Notes: generated by a model from the letters alone, not told the origin. A stretch of DNA of 64,000 nt from Bacteroidetes bacterium HGW-Bacteroidetes-6 (GCA_002842495.1 PHDB01000009.1:1-64000), one strand, 5' to 3'; counted from the first letter of the stretch, positions 26,813 through 37,945 are shown. Made by a program: numbers and translations.

Positions 26813-28393
26813 TTATTGATAGCGAGCTGCAATTTCGAGCGCAATTTTGTCGAGTTCGGCAGTAATATCATCATTGATAATCCCTTTTCTTAATTGAGCC
26901 AAAAGTTCGCTGTGATGATCTTCGAGATGATGCAAATATTCAGTCTCAAAGTTTTTTACCTGATTAACAGGAACATTTTTCAGCAAACCGCGGGTTCCCG
27001 CAAAAATAATAGCAATCTGATTTTCGACGGCAACCGGACTATATTGTGGTTGCTTTAGAATTTCAACATTGCGGATACCTTTGTCAAGAATCGATTTGGT
27101 AGTAGCATCGAGATCGGAACCAAATTTAGAGAATGCTTCGAGTTCGCGGAACTGAGCCTGATCAATTTTAAGTGTTCCGGCAATCTTTTTCATAGCCTTA
27201 ATCTGAGCATTTCCACCAACACGACTCACTGAAATACCAACGTTGATAGCCGGACGAATACCGCTGTTGAATAAATTGGTTTCGAGAAATATCTGACCGT
27301 CGGTAATCGAAATCACATTGGTTGGAATGTATGCCGAAACGTCGCCCGCCTGAGTTTCGATAATTGGCAGAGCGGTTAGCGAACCACCACCTTTCACCAT
27401 CGAGCGAATGCTTTCGGGCAAATCGTTCATTTGGCTTGCAACTTCGTCGCTTCGGATAATTTTGGCAGCCCGTTCAAGCAGGCGTGAGTGAAGATAGAAA
27501 ACATCGCCCGGGTAGGCTTCGCGTCCGGGTGGACGACGCAATAACAACGAAACTTCGCGGTAAGCAACGGCTTGTTTAGAAAGGTCGTCGTAAATAACCA
27601 GTGCTGCACGGCCTGTGTCCCGGAAAAATTCACCGATAGACGCACCGGCATATGGAGCATAGAATTGTAAAGCTGCCGGCATCGATGCTGTGGCAGCAAT
27701 AATAACAGTGTATTGCAAAGCTCCTTTTTCTTCGAGCGTTTTCGCAATCTGAGCTACAGTTGAACCTTTCTGCCCAACTGCAACATAAATGCAGAAAACA
27801 GGCTCGCCTTTTTCGAAGTTTTCTTTCTGGTTGATAATGGCATCAATGGCTATAGCCGTTTTTCCGGTTTGGCGGTCGCCAATAATAAGTTCGCGCTGTC
27901 CACGACCAATCGGAATCATAGCATCAATAGCTTTAATACCGGTTTGCAGTGGCTCATTTACGGGTTGGCGGAAAATAACACCAGGAGCTTTGCGCTCGAG
28001 TGGCATTTCGTAAAGTGGTCCTTCAATAGGTCCTTTGCCGTCGATAGGTTCGCCGATAGTATTTATAACACGTCCCAAAAGTCCTTCTCCAACATTGATT
28101 GAAGCAATTCGGCCGGTTCGTTTTACGATATCGCCTTCGTTCAGGTTTTTGGCGTCGCCCAAAAGTACGATACCAACATTGTCGGCTTCGAGATTGAGTA
28201 CAATGCCCTGAAGTCCGGTTTTCTCAAATTCAATCATTTCGCCTGCACGGGCATTGCTAAGGCCATATACACGGGCAATGCCGTCGCCTATTTCAAGCAC
28301 CGTGCCGGTTTCTTCGAGACTGGCTTCGAGATTCAGACCTGCAATTTGCTGGCGAAGAATCGCGGTTACTTCCGATGGTTTAATTTCTGCCAT
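26813..28393 (-). CDS. atpA: ATP synthase F1 subunit alpha
   Basis: Regulatory nucleotide-binding subunit of F1 (526 aa). P-loop [10 protein letters not shown] near residue 170, the arginine-finger region [15 protein letters not shown] near 370, and the [15 protein letters not shown] stretch are all present. 12 bp upstream of atpG and 12 bp after atpH. Confidence 0.98.
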   Translation of the reverse strand: MAEIKPSEVTAILRQQIAGLNLEASLEETGTVLEIGDGIARVYGLSNARAGEMIEFEKTGLQGIVLNLEADNVGIVLLGDAKNLNEGDIVKRTGRIASINVGEGLLGRVINTIGEPIDGKGPIEGPLYEMPLERKAPGVIFRQPVNEPLQTGIKAIDAMIPIGRGQRELIIGDRQTGKTAIAIDAIINQKENFEKGEPVFCIYVAVGQKGSTVAQIAKTLEEKGALQYTVIIAATASMPAALQFYAPYAGASIGEFFRDTGRAALVIYDDLSKQAVAYREVSLLLRRPPGREAYPGDVFYLHSRLLERAAKIIRSDEVASQMNDLPESIRSMVKGGGSLTALPIIETQAGDVSAYIPTNVISITDGQIFLETNLFNSGIRPAINVGISVSRVGGNAQIKAMKKIAGTLKIDQAQFRELEAFSKFGSDLDATTKSILDKGIRNVEILKQPQYSPVAVENQIAIIFAGTRGLLKNVPVNQVKNFETEYLHHLEDHHSELLAQLRKGIINDDITAELDKIALEIAARYQ

Positions 28394-28405
28394 ATCAACA
28401 GTGAT

Positions 28406-28963
28406 TTATAATCCTTTTTCGTAAATATTTTTCTCAAAGTCGCGAGCAACTTTGGTTATTTTGTTTCTGAGAGACGAATCGAATGATTTGTCGCCATAGC
28501 GAACGACAAATCCACCCAAAAGCCGTGGATCGATTTGGAGTGTTGTTACAGGTGTCAGTTTGGTGTGAATTGCAATAATTTGTTCTATTTCGGCAACAAT
28601 AGAAGGATTCAGGTTGTAGGCCGAAGTAAGATCCACTTCTATTTTACCCTGATGAATCATGCAAAGTGTTACAAATTCGGTAGCAATTCCCGCAAGATAG
28701 GTTTCGCGCCCTTTAATAATCATCAGGTTGAGAAAGCGCATCGTGAGCTCATGAACATGCTTCTCGAAAACAGCAGCCACCACTTTTTTCTTCACGTGAA
28801 CCTTAATAATAGGGCTGCGAAGAATATTGCGCATTTCGGCAACTTCTCTAACAGCCTGCAAAAGCATGCGCATATTACTTTCAACAACCGGCAATATCTT
28901 CATCTCGTCGGCCAACTCAAAAAGTGCCAGAGCATATCGTTTCGAAATCTGCGTGTTGTTCAT
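28406..28963 (-). CDS. atpH: ATP synthase F1 subunit delta (OSCP)
   Basis: Connects the b-subunit stator to the top of F1. 185 aa; N-terminal helical domain beginning RYALALFELA and the C-terminal DPRLLGGFVVRYGDKSFDSS signature. It lies between atpF and atpA with small gaps. Confidence 0.95.
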   Translation of the reverse strand: MNNTQISKRYALALFELADEMKILPVVESNMRMLLQAVREVAEMRNILRSPIIKVHVKKKVVAAVFEKHVHELTMRFLNLMIIKGRETYLAGIATEFVTLCMIHQGKIEVDLTSAYNLNPSIVAEIEQIIAIHTKLTPVTTLQIDPRLLGGFVVRYGDKSFDSSLRNKITKVARDFEKNIYEKGL

Positions 28964-28976
28964 TGGTCGTCAGCGA

Positions 28977-29468
28977 TTAGTTGAAAGAAATTTCCTTGAC
29001 CATTTTCTGGGCCAGTTCCTGCTGTTTTGTATCGTTGGCCAGACTTTCCTGGATAAGTTTCTCTGCAATTTCCAGTGAGAGCGAGGCAATCTGATTTTTC
29101 AGTTCGGTAATAGCAGCCATTTTTTCGTAATGAATGTTTTCCCTAGCCGACTGCAGAATTCGTTCGGCTTCTTCGCGTGCTTTGAGGCCAGCTTCTTCGA
29201 TAATTTTATCGCGGCTTTTGCGGGCTTCGGCCATCAAATGATCGCGTTCTTTCTGAGCTTCGCGAAGCAGTTTTTCGTTGTTGTCTTGTAGCTGCGTCAT
29301 TTCCTGACGGGCTTTTTCGGCAGCTTTCAAAGCATCATCGATGGCCTCGTTGCGGTGCTGAATGGCTGAAATAATAGGCTTCCAGGCAAACTTTCGCAGC
29401 AATACCACCAACAAAAGAAAGGTGACAGTGGTCCAGAATACCAATCCAAATCCGGGTGTTGTCAACAT
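28977..29468 (-). CDS. atpF: ATP synthase F0 subunit b
   Basis: Stator stalk: one N-terminal membrane helix (GLVFWTTVTFLLLVVLLRKF) followed by a long charged coiled coil to residue 163. A single b gene is seen, so the peripheral stalk is presumably a homodimer. Confidence 0.95.
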   Translation of the reverse strand: MLTTPGFGLVFWTTVTFLLLVVLLRKFAWKPIISAIQHRNEAIDDALKAAEKARQEMTQLQDNNEKLLREAQKERDHLMAEARKSRDKIIEEAGLKAREEAERILQSARENIHYEKMAAITELKNQIASLSLEIAEKLIQESLANDTKQQELAQKMVKEISFN

Positions 29469-29535
29469 ATAATGTGGTTTTAAATTTCATTTTAAAGCCC
29501 CCATTGCCAACCGCAAGAGGGCTTTTATTTTCGAA

Positions 29536-29748
<213 letters not shown>

Positions 29749-29768
29749 TTAAAAGTTAAACATGAGTT

Positions 29769-30818
29769 TCAATGATGTTCGGCTTCGGCTACAGCCATGC
29801 CTATAAACAATGCGGTGAGAAGTGTGAAAATATATGCCTGCAGCGCTGCAACCAGCAACTCAAGTACGTCCATAAATAATACAAACGCAATAGAAACAGG
29901 CGACATGAATACCGTTTTGAAAATGAAAATGAGTGAGACGAGGCTCAATACAACAATGTGCCCGGCCGTAATGTTGGCAAACAAACGAACCATAAGAGCA
30001 AAAGGCTTCGACAAAATTCCGATGATTTCGACCGGTATCATAATAGGCATAAGCCAAAATGGAACACCGGGGGTTGCAAAAACATGCCGCCAATAGTTGC
30101 GGTTGCCACTAAAATTAACGATAATCAATGTAAATACAGCGAGCGTCATGGTTACAGCTATATTACCCGTAATGTTAGCGCCAAATGGGAAAAACGGAAT
30201 CAATCCCATCACGTTGTTAATGAAAATAAAGAAAAACACGGTGAGTAAGTAGGGGGTGTAGCGTAAGTAGCGTTTCTCTCCAATATTGGGTTTGGCAATA
30301 TCGTCGATAACAAATTGGATAACGGGCTCAATGAATCCTTGAAATCCTTTTGGAGCTTGATTTCCACGTTTTTTGTAGCGTTTTGCAAGCGGGATAAATA
30401 TAAGCAACAGTAATGTTGCGCTGAAAAGCAAAGCAACCACATTTTTTGTGATCGAAAAATCGAGCGGAACAGCATCTATCTGTCCATTTGAATCGGTGTG
30501 AACAATTTTTCCTTCATATTCTTCGCCAACACCTATTTGGTAGCCATTGTAGGATTCTCCATGATGAAGATGTGAGCTGCTGAATACAACCAAACTACCG
30601 TTGTCCCATAAAATTACAGGTAATGGCAAAGAGATATCTTTTTCTCCGATAGAAATAATGTGCCATTCGTGGGAATCGAGAATATGCTCAAATATTACTT
30701 CTGTTGGATTGTGTTCTTCGCTTTCAGTACCTTCGTGTTTCGGCTCTTCGCTGGCAAACACGGGACGTGAAGCTGAAATAACTGTAAGAATTGAAAAAAC
30801 GACTAATAGTTTTTGCAT
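29769..30818 (-). CDS. atpB: ATP synthase F0 subunit a
   Basis: Proton-channel stator subunit. A signal-peptide-like N-terminus (VFASEE) and a roughly 100-residue His/Glu-rich extension precede the five to six membrane helices, as usual in Bacteroidota. The essential Arg lies in LMVRLFANITAGH. ATG at 30818 is used; the frame also allows GTG at 30821. First gene of the operon. Confidence 0.95.
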   Translation of the reverse strand: MQKLLVVFSILTVISASRPVFASEEPKHEGTESEEHNPTEVIFEHILDSHEWHIISIGEKDISLPLPVILWDNGSLVVFSSSHLHHGESYNGYQIGVGEEYEGKIVHTDSNGQIDAVPLDFSITKNVVALLFSATLLLLIFIPLAKRYKKRGNQAPKGFQGFIEPVIQFVIDDIAKPNIGEKRYLRYTPYLLTVFFFIFINNVMGLIPFFPFGANITGNIAVTMTLAVFTLIIVNFSGNRNYWRHVFATPGVPFWLMPIMIPVEIIGILSKPFALMVRLFANITAGHIVVLSLVSLIFIFKTVFMSPVSIAFVLFMDVLELLVAALQAYIFTLLTALFIGMAVAEAEHH

Positions 30819-30900
30819 CACCGTTCAATAAATCGTGTGCAAAATAAACTTTTTTTTCGCAATAATGAAAATTTATTTGTGTCGTTTTCTGAAAACAACG

Positions 30901-31560
30901 CTATTTTATCAAATAATCTTTGCGTAATTTGATAACGATTGGCAGCGAAATAATAATCAGAAATAATGCGGAAAAAGCAAATTCAATCAAATAGCGCAAT
31001 TGATAGTCGAACACTTCCGAAACACGCACATCGGCACAAAGCAGGTAAGGTGTTCCCGATTTTGTTTTGCGAGGCACGTAAATGCTTCTGAAAGACCCCC
31101 ACACATCGCTTGTGAGATCAAAAATTTCAGCATTGTTGCTTTTGAATGCATTCATCATTACCGGTGTTGCTTCTTCGTAATAATCAAGATAATTGGTCAC
31201 CAGATCGTCGGTAATATCCGAGTTGATATAACTCGAAAGAACAAATAACGCCGAGTCGCCTGACTCTATCATGACATATACATAAATAACTTCGTGAATT
31301 TCGGCAATACTGTTAGCGGTGTTTCGCAAATTGTCGTAGTCAATCAAATCAATGGGCTTTTTGCTATTGGCGGCCTCAATAATGGAATCATTAATAATTA
31401 ACTGCACCGAACCGGCTGCAGATCGCAGACGTAGATCGATATTCTCGGAAATAATATTTTTTTGGATGTATAGCTTAATAAATACAAACACAATCATCCC
31501 AACGATAAAGATGGAAAATGGTAAAAGAAACGTGCCTTTTTTGCGATGTATTGAGTCCAT
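30901..31560 (-). CDS. Orphan sensor-like membrane protein (two TM segments around a periplasmic domain)
   Basis: 219 residues: TM1 (about 12-31), a 160-residue extracytoplasmic domain and TM2 (about 190-212), then only a few residues. The DVWGSFRSIYVPRKTKSGTPY and YLLCADV stretches look like Cache-type sensor domains seen in histidine kinases and chemoreceptors, but no output domain follows. It sits 82 bp upstream of atpB on the same strand, where many bacteria have atpI; it does not resemble AtpI. Identity uncertain. Confidence 0.6.
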   Translation of the reverse strand: MDSIHRKKGTFLLPFSIFIVGMIVFVFIKLYIQKNIISENIDLRLRSAAGSVQLIINDSIIEAANSKKPIDLIDYDNLRNTANSIAEIHEVIYVYVMIESGDSALFVLSSYINSDITDDLVTNYLDYYEEATPVMMNAFKSNNAEIFDLTSDVWGSFRSIYVPRKTKSGTPYLLCADVRVSEVFDYQLRYLIEFAFSALFLIIISLPIVIKLRKDYLIK

Positions 31561-31567
31561 GTGGCGA

Positions 31568-31575
31568 CAAAGTTA
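31568..31575 (-). promoter_or_regulatory. -7 box (TAACTTTG) upstream of the sensor-like gene
   Basis: TAnnTTTG match on the minus strand, 8 bp before the start codon; no -33 element seen. It might serve the sensor gene and the ATP synthase operon. Confidence 0.35.
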
Positions 31576-31741
31576 ATGATTCTGTTTACATTGATGTGAT
31601 TTTAACTATTTGTTGCGGTTAACCATTTGTTAAATTTTTTTGGAATAAAACTTGTTTCAGTTAAGGTGCGACAAACGATATATATACAAAGATAAGTCAA
31701 TAAATTATTCAAATGCATGCGTGTAATTTACCGATAATATT

Positions 31742-31760
31742 AAAAACACTCAGTGTTTTT
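31742..31760. repeat. 19-bp palindrome in the divergent spacer before asnS
   Basis: AAAAACACT-C-AGTGTTTTT, perfect 9-bp arms. With a one-base centre it cannot form a stable hairpin loop of its own, so a dimeric-protein operator is as likely as anything else. The rest of 31576-31852 shows nothing else clear. Confidence 0.4.
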
Positions 31761-31852
31761 ACCTGATTTTATTCACGGCACTGTTATGAAAGTATCTGAT
31801 TCTGGTATTGTCAACTATTTTTACGAAATTTGTCGCGAAATATATTTTTCCA

Positions 31853-33250
31853 ATGAAAAGAATTAAAGTTGTTGAATTGCTGAAAAGCCCTGTTGATGCA
31901 CTCCTTGGGACATCTGTTGTCATAAAGGGATGGGTGCGAACACGCCGCGACAGCAAAAATGTAGTTTTTATAGCCTTGAACGATGGCAGTATTATTCATT
32001 CCATTCAGGTTGTGGCCGATACTGCAAATTTCAGCGAAGCGTTGCTTAAAGATATCACCACTGGATGCAGCTTGCGGGTTATGGGAACACTGACCGAGTC
32101 TCCGGCACAAGGTCAGCCAGTCGAAATACAAGCTCAGGAAATCGAAATATACGGAAAAGCCCCTGCCGATTCGTATCCATTGCAGAAAAAAGGACACACT
32201 CTTGAGTTTTTGCGTGAGATTGCGCACTTGCGTCCTCGCACAAATACATTCGGAGCTGTTTTCCGTATTCGCCATGCAATGGCATTCGCCATTCATCAGT
32301 ATTTCAACGACCATGGTTTTTATTATTTACATACACCCATTATTACAGGCAGCGATGCCGAAGGTGCAGGCGCTATGTTTCGTGTAAGTACTCTCGATGC
32401 AATTAATCCCCCACTAACGCCCGAGGGAAAGGTTGATTACACGCAGGATTTTTTTGGAAAAGAAACCAACCTGACTGTATCTGGCCAGCTCGAGGGCGAA
32501 CTTGGAGCTTTGGCCCTGGGCGAAATTTATACATTTGGCCCAACATTTCGTGCAGAAAACAGCAACACGCCGCGCCATCTTGCCGAATTCTGGATGATAG
32601 AACCCGAAATGGCCTTCTATGACCTTATTGACAATATGGATTTGGCTGAAGATTTTCTGAAATCGTTGGTGAGTTACGCATTAAACAATTGCAGCGACGA
32701 TCTCGAATTTTTGCAGAAAATGTACGATAAGGAGCTTATTTCACGTCTTCAAAGCATAGTTGATAAGCCTTTTGTGCGTTTACCCTATACCGAAGCAGTC
32801 GAAATTTTGTTAAAAAGTGAGCAGAAATTCGAATTTCCTGTCTTTTGGGGAGCCGACTTACAGTCGGAACACGAGCGCTTTCTTGTCGAAAAGCATTTCA
32901 ATTGTCCTGTGATTCTGATTGATTATCCAAAAGAAATCAAGGCTTTCTACATGAAGCAGAACGAAGATGGAAAGACTGTAAGAGCCATGGATGTACTGTT
33001 TCCGCGTATTGGCGAAATCATTGGTGGAAGCCAGCGCGAGGAAAACTATGAGAGCCTTCTCAATCGAATACATGAACTTTCAATTCCTGAAAAAGATGTT
33101 TGGTGGTATCTCGAAACCAGAAAATTCGGTTCGGTTCCGCATAGCGGATTTGGACTCGGATTTGAAAGATTAATACTTTTTGTTTCAGGTATGAGCAATA
33201 TTCGCGATGTTATTCCTTTCCCGAGAACGCCAAATAATGCAGAATTTTAA
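31853..33250 (+). CDS. asnS: Asparagine-tRNA ligase
   Basis: Class IIb aminoacyl-tRNA synthetase: N-terminal OB fold ([24 protein letters not shown] near residues 20-45, described in part), motif 2 [20 protein letters not shown] and motif 3 [12 protein letters not shown]. Asn specificity fits [19 protein letters not shown] at 31853 gives 465 aa; a longer frame upstream adds 15 unsupported residues. Confidence 0.96.
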   Translation: MKRIKVVELLKSPVDALLGTSVVIKGWVRTRRDSKNVVFIALNDGSIIHSIQVVADTANFSEALLKDITTGCSLRVMGTLTESPAQGQPVEIQAQEIEIYGKAPADSYPLQKKGHTLEFLREIAHLRPRTNTFGAVFRIRHAMAFAIHQYFNDHGFYYLHTPIITGSDAEGAGAMFRVSTLDAINPPLTPEGKVDYTQDFFGKETNLTVSGQLEGELGALALGEIYTFGPTFRAENSNTPRHLAEFWMIEPEMAFYDLIDNMDLAEDFLKSLVSYALNNCSDDLEFLQKMYDKELISRLQSIVDKPFVRLPYTEAVEILLKSEQKFEFPVFWGADLQSEHERFLVEKHFNCPVILIDYPKEIKAFYMKQNEDGKTVRAMDVLFPRIGEIIGGSQREENYESLLNRIHELSIPEKDVWWYLETRKFGSVPHSGFGLGFERLILFVSGMSNIRDVIPFPRTPNNAEF

Positions 33251-33305
33251 TAAAATGCTTGACATCGCGTTTATTATTAAGTAAATTAAGCTCAAATTAC
33301 TGGTT

Positions 33306-34790
33306 ATGCTTTATCAACGGCTTGAACAAAAACTACAGCAAAAGCTCTCTCCGCAGCAAATTCAGCTTATGAAGTTGTTGCAGGTGCCGGCTGTTGCACT
33401 CGAGCAGCGTATCAAACAAGAAATAGAAGAAAATCCGGCACTCGAAGATATGGCCGAAGATGCCGATGATATGCAGGATTTTCAGGACGATGACACAGAT
33501 TCCGATTTCGAAGAAGGACAAGAAACCGATACCGATTTTGAGGAGAATGTTGAAAACGATTTCAGTCTTGACGACTACATGGACGACGACGATACGCCCG
33601 AGTATAAATTGAATGCGAAAAACACCAGCGCAGACGATGAAGATCGCGAAATGCCTTTTGCTTCACAGTCTTCGTTTTACGAGCAGCTCTATGAGCAGCT
33701 TCAGATGCGTCCATTGAGCGAACAGGATTATCGCGTTGGAGAATACATTATTGGCAATATCGACGAAAATGGCTATCTGAAACGCGATTCGTACAGTCTT
33801 TCGAACGATTTGGCTTTTGGTCTTAATCTGATGGTTGAAGCCGATAAGGTTGAAGAAATTATTGCTGTTATTCAGGAGTTCGACCCACCGGGTGTTGGTG
33901 CACGCGATTTGCGCGAATGTCTTATTTTACAACTTGCCAGAAAAGGCTTGAAAACGAATGCAGTACAGAACGGCATTCAAATCCTTGAAGAGAGTTTCGA
34001 TGAGTTTTCGAAGAAGCACTACGATAAAATCATGAGAAAAATGTCGATTAGCGAAGCCGAGCTCAAAGAGGCCATCGACGAAATTATCAAACTCAATCCA
34101 AAACCTGGAAACTCGGCTGGCGACTCAGCTAAAGGCAGTCTGCATGTATTCCCCGATTTTACTATTCTCAACAACGAGGGCGAGCTTGAACTGCTGATTA
34201 ATTCGAAAAACATGCCCGAACTGCGTGTGAGCCGATACTATCAAAACATGCTCGAAGCTTATGTGAAGTCGAAAACACAGGATGCGAAAACCAAAGAAGC
34301 TATTCAGTTTGTTCGCCAGAAAATCGATTCTGCAAAATGGTTTATCGATGCACTTCGGCAACGACAAAATACGTTGTATGTTACCATGAGTGCTATCATG
34401 GAATTTCAGCGCGAGTATTTCCTCACAGGCGACGACACTAAGCTTAAACCCATGATTCTGAAAGATATTGCCGACCGTGTAATGCTCGACATATCAACTA
34501 TTTCGCGGGTTGCAAGCAGCAAATATGTGCAAACACCTTTTGGAACATTATTGCTGAAAAGCTTTTTCAGCGAATCGATGCAGACCGATTCGGGCGAAGA
34601 AGTTTCGTCGCGCGAGATCAAGGCCATTCTTACCGAAGTGATTGGAGCCGAAGACAAACGCAAACCATTGACCGACGACAGATTGGCAAAAATACTGAAA
34701 ATCAGGGGCTACAATATTGCACGACGCACGGTGGCAAAATACCGCGAACAGCTCGATATTCCTGTTGCAAGGCTTCGCAAAGAGATTTAA
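33306..34790 (+). CDS. rpoN: RNA polymerase sigma-54 factor
   Basis: 494 residues. Region I is Gln- and Leu-rich (KLSPQQIQLMKLLQVPAVAL), region II is acidic with many Asp and Glu (about 45-110), region III has the core-binding and HTH segments, and the RpoN box ARRTVAKYRE lies at the C-terminus. It needs AAA+ activators; none is encoded in the window. 55 bp after asnS on the same strand. Confidence 0.97.
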   Translation: MLYQRLEQKLQQKLSPQQIQLMKLLQVPAVALEQRIKQEIEENPALEDMAEDADDMQDFQDDDTDSDFEEGQETDTDFEENVENDFSLDDYMDDDDTPEYKLNAKNTSADDEDREMPFASQSSFYEQLYEQLQMRPLSEQDYRVGEYIIGNIDENGYLKRDSYSLSNDLAFGLNLMVEADKVEEIIAVIQEFDPPGVGARDLRECLILQLARKGLKTNAVQNGIQILEESFDEFSKKHYDKIMRKMSISEAELKEAIDEIIKLNPKPGNSAGDSAKGSLHVFPDFTILNNEGELELLINSKNMPELRVSRYYQNMLEAYVKSKTQDAKTKEAIQFVRQKIDSAKWFIDALRQRQNTLYVTMSAIMEFQREYFLTGDDTKLKPMILKDIADRVMLDISTISRVASSKYVQTPFGTLLLKSFFSESMQTDSGEEVSSREIKAILTEVIGAEDKRKPLTDDRLAKILKIRGYNIARRTVAKYREQLDIPVARLRKEI

Positions 34791-34811
34791 CCTGACTATA
34801 CTTTCAACCAG

Positions 34812-36362
34812 CTACTGGATCTCAATAATTTTTGTTATCCGATGGCAATCGGTATTGATACTGATAAAATACAAGCCGGACTGAAAACCATTCAGATTGA
34901 TTGAAATATCGTTTTGCTTGACGAAGGAAGACTTGTAAATACACTCTCCAAGCGGATTGTAAATGTCAATAAAGCATTCAGCATTGTTTTGTGGCTGATC
35001 GAAACGAATGGTGAATTCACCTGAGGACGGATTGGGAAAGATGGTAAATGAGTTGTTGCCCATTTCTTCAGATCCGCCGAGAAATGTTACGCATCCTGCA
35101 CTCGTATCCAACACCACATTGCTCACTACAGGATGAACATTTACAAATGAACCCAGATCCGATAAAGTTGAACTGAGTGAAACCGATGTAAGCGTTGTAG
35201 TAGTAGTTAGCAACCCTCTATCATAATTGCAATCGGTACTGTTTGCTGCTGAATCCGTTTTCATCAGTGAAAAATGATTGTTTATCAGGAATTCATTTCC
35301 TGATTTTACACCATAAATGGGACCATTCCCGGCAATCATGAATCCATTATCGGCAGTCTCTATGGCCGAAGACATGATCATGAAAATATCATGATTGATA
35401 AGTTGAGTTCCATTGGAATCGGCTACCATCAATTGACCATACGAAAACATTTCGGGGACCGTTGCGATCATAAATCGATTGTTAGAAATCATTTTCAGGC
35501 GCGAATGAATTTCGTTCAGGCTTGTACTTAAATATAAATCGTATTTTCTAAACCACTCAATGCTTCCGGATGTATCAACCTTGGCCATCCCCAGTTGGTT
35601 GCTGAATTGTCCACAAAACACATAGCCATCCTGCAGGCAAACAACATCGGTCATGCAATTGACCTCCGATGAAAGTCCAAGATAGCCCTTTGTCCACATA
35701 GTATCGCCGTTTGAGTCAAGTTTTAATAACACGGCTGATGATGCAAATGGAGGATAATCAGAATAATAACCGGCTACCATAAAACCCGAATCGGGTGATT
35801 GTTTTATGGAATACGCGTAATTAGCGCTGTTGCCGCCTGCATATGTTTTCGACCATAGCAAACTCCCGTTTTTATCGGCTCGTGCAACAAATATTTTCGA
35901 TTCGTTTGATGGGTCGTAAATATAGCCGCAAAAAGCGAAGCCGCTATCGGATACAGAACACACCGAAAAGGCTTCGGAATAGTTGCCGAAATCGAGCATT
36001 CTGCTCCACAATGTATCTCCGTCTTTATTCAACTTCATCAAAAGAGCATCGCCATCGCCTGCTACTCCAACGATTGCCAGATTGCTGTCGGGTGCAACAG
36101 TCAGACTGTTGAATTTTGTTGAATTGCCAATTTCGAACTGCTTTGATGTGATAATATTTCCGCCTGAATCGGAATTCATAAGAAATCCGTTCATGTTGTA
36201 TATGCCAGCCGAAAAATACGAATTGTCGGAAGTCCGCACCAAATCGTTGACGTGAACGGCGTCCATTGTGTTAAAATACACCGTTGAAAATGTTGGTTGC
36301 TGCGCAAAACACGAGGCCAGCGGCAATATCAGAGAAACGAATAATAAATATACTTTTTTCAT
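34812..36362 (-). CDS. Secreted protein with type IX secretion (type A) sorting domain
   Basis: 516 residues: signal peptide (MKKVYLLFVSLILPLASCFA), about 400 residues of repeated units with D-x-G-x-x-x-W or DSGF/AGY-type motifs (for example KNGSLLWSKTY and DSNGDTMWTKGY), suggesting a beta-propeller, and a C-terminal T9SS domain (FPNPSSGEFTIRF, then YNPLGECIYK, LNGFQSGLYFISI and KIIEIQ). It is probably exported across the outer membrane and attached or released. Ligand unknown. Confidence 0.85.
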   Translation of the reverse strand: MKKVYLLFVSLILPLASCFAQQPTFSTVYFNTMDAVHVNDLVRTSDNSYFSAGIYNMNGFLMNSDSGGNIITSKQFEIGNSTKFNSLTVAPDSNLAIVGVAGDGDALLMKLNKDGDTLWSRMLDFGNYSEAFSVCSVSDSGFAFCGYIYDPSNESKIFVARADKNGSLLWSKTYAGGNSANYAYSIKQSPDSGFMVAGYYSDYPPFASSAVLLKLDSNGDTMWTKGYLGLSSEVNCMTDVVCLQDGYVFCGQFSNQLGMAKVDTSGSIEWFRKYDLYLSTSLNEIHSRLKMISNNRFMIATVPEMFSYGQLMVADSNGTQLINHDIFMIMSSAIETADNGFMIAGNGPIYGVKSGNEFLINNHFSLMKTDSAANSTDCNYDRGLLTTTTTLTSVSLSSTLSDLGSFVNVHPVVSNVVLDTSAGCVTFLGGSEEMGNNSFTIFPNPSSGEFTIRFDQPQNNAECFIDIYNPLGECIYKSSFVKQNDISINLNGFQSGLYFISINTDCHRITKIIEIQ

Positions 36363-36568
36363 GGTATCAAAATTTCAATGCTCCTTAGACAGTTGTAAAA
36401 GAGAAAAAGATGTATGGAGGTGTGAATTAAATAGTGTACGGATCGGGCGAATCAACTATTCGGTATTTTCAACCTGATGAACTCAATTCACAACTTTAAC
36501 TAACAACTGTTGCAAATGTTTCTTACCCTTTTACTGTTTATTCCAAACCACCGGAATATCGACTTCTG

Positions 36569-36805
36569 TTAATCGGCCTGCTCAACCGAAACAATCTCGG
36601 GGAGCACTTTTTTCATAGTTGCCTCAACTCCGTTTTTAAGAGTTTGGATTGCCATAGGACAACTGTGGCATGCACCCTGAAGGTGAACATACACGATGTT
36701 GTCGTCGGTGAGACGGTCGAAAGCAATATCGCCACCATCGGCCTGCAGGTACGGACGAATTTGTTCGATTACATTTTTTACTTTGGTTTCCAGTTCTGTA
36801 TTCAT
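36569..36805 (-). CDS. NifU-like C-terminal (Nfu) domain protein
   Basis: A 78-residue stand-alone Nfu domain with the Fe-S binding CHSCP motif (about 41-45) after PYLQADGGDIAFDRL. It delivers or scaffolds Fe-S clusters. It lies 17 bp after mrp on the same strand; the two form a small Fe-S assembly operon. Confidence 0.92.
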   Translation of the reverse strand: MNTELETKVKNVIEQIRPYLQADGGDIAFDRLTDDNIVYVHLQGACHSCPMAIQTLKNGVEATMKKVLPEIVSVEQAD

Positions 36806-36822
36806 AGTTTGTGTTTTTTACT

Positions 36823-37908
36823 TTATTGATTAATCTCGACAATTTTTGTGGCATCGAGAGTTGCATTGCGAATAGCAATTGCCTGAGCAGTGTTTTGTGC
36901 CATGGTGTAAAATGCCGTTTGCAACGGATGTTTGTCGTCGAAAACAGCGGGAATACCTCTTTCTCCACTTTCGCACACTTCTTCCTGAATGGGAATTTCG
37001 GCAAGTAGTCGTATGCCGCTTTGTGCGGACAAATTGCGGGCTCCTTCTTTGCCAAAAATGTAATATTTCTTGTCAGGCATATCGGCGGGCGAGAAATAGC
37101 TCATGTTTTCAACTATTCCCAATACCGGAACATTGATCTGCTGATCGGTAAACATGCTCAAAGCTTTGCGGGCATCGGCCAGTGCTACCTGTTGTGGCGT
37201 AGAAACGATCACAATGCCTGTTACGCTGTAGTTTTGAACAAGTGTCAGATGAATATCTCCGGTTCCCGGAGGTGTGTCGAAAATAAGATAATCAAGCTCG
37301 CCCCAATCCGAATCGTTCATGATTTGAGTGAATGCGCTTGTAATCATAGCGCCACGCCAAATCAAAGCCTTGTCGGGGTCAACAAAAAACCCAATCGAAA
37401 CCATTTTAACACCGAATTTTTCAACCGGAACAATCCATTGTTTTCCATCGCGCTCAACCACATTCGGCTTTTCGTTCTGAACACCAAACATCATTGGAAT
37501 ACTGGGCCCGTGAATATCGCCATCAACCAAACCCACCTTGGCTCCGCTTTTCGCAAGCCCAACCGCAAGATTTACGGCTACCGTCGATTTTCCGACACCT
37601 CCTTTTCCCGAGATAACAGCAATGATATTTTTTATATTGCTCAGCGCCGGCTTATTCTGATGCGAAGTCACTTTTGAGGTGAAACTCACTTCCACTTCTG
37701 CATTGGGATATTCTTTTCGAATGGCTGCAGTACAATCGTTTTTCATATGTTCTTTCAGCGGGCAGGCTGGTGTTGTGAGTACAATCGAAAAACGCACTTT
37801 ATTTTCACTTACTTCGAGTCCTTCAATCATATTCAATGTCACCAAATCCTTTTTCAGATCGGGTTCGGTAACAGTTCTCAGTGCTTTCAGAACAGTTTCT
37901 TTGTTCAT
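36823..37908 (-). CDS. mrp: Mrp/ApbC-family P-loop ATPase (Fe-S carrier)
   Basis: 361 residues: an N-terminal MIP18/DUF59-like domain (about 1-85) and the MinD/Mrp ATPase domain with deviant Walker A GKGGVGKST, GDIHGPSIPMMFG and DTPPGTGD. The CxxC seen in many Mrp proteins after NMSYF is absent here (NMSYFSPADMP). ATG at 37908 is chosen; the frame upstream reads through the promoter. Followed by the Nfu gene. Confidence 0.93.
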   Translation of the reverse strand: MNKETVLKALRTVTEPDLKKDLVTLNMIEGLEVSENKVRFSIVLTTPACPLKEHMKNDCTAAIRKEYPNAEVEVSFTSKVTSHQNKPALSNIKNIIAVISGKGGVGKSTVAVNLAVGLAKSGAKVGLVDGDIHGPSIPMMFGVQNEKPNVVERDGKQWIVPVEKFGVKMVSIGFFVDPDKALIWRGAMITSAFTQIMNDSDWGELDYLIFDTPPGTGDIHLTLVQNYSVTGIVIVSTPQQVALADARKALSMFTDQQINVPVLGIVENMSYFSPADMPDKKYYIFGKEGARNLSAQSGIRLLAEIPIQEEVCESGERGIPAVFDDKHPLQTAFYTMAQNTAQAIAIRNATLDATKIVEINQ

Positions 37909-37945
37909 TTTTCGCTTTGATTTAGATTTTGTAAAAATAACACGG

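Noticed and set aside
30901-31560. AtpI accessory protein
   Set aside because: AtpI is a short protein of membrane helices; this one has a 160-residue extracytoplasmic domain.
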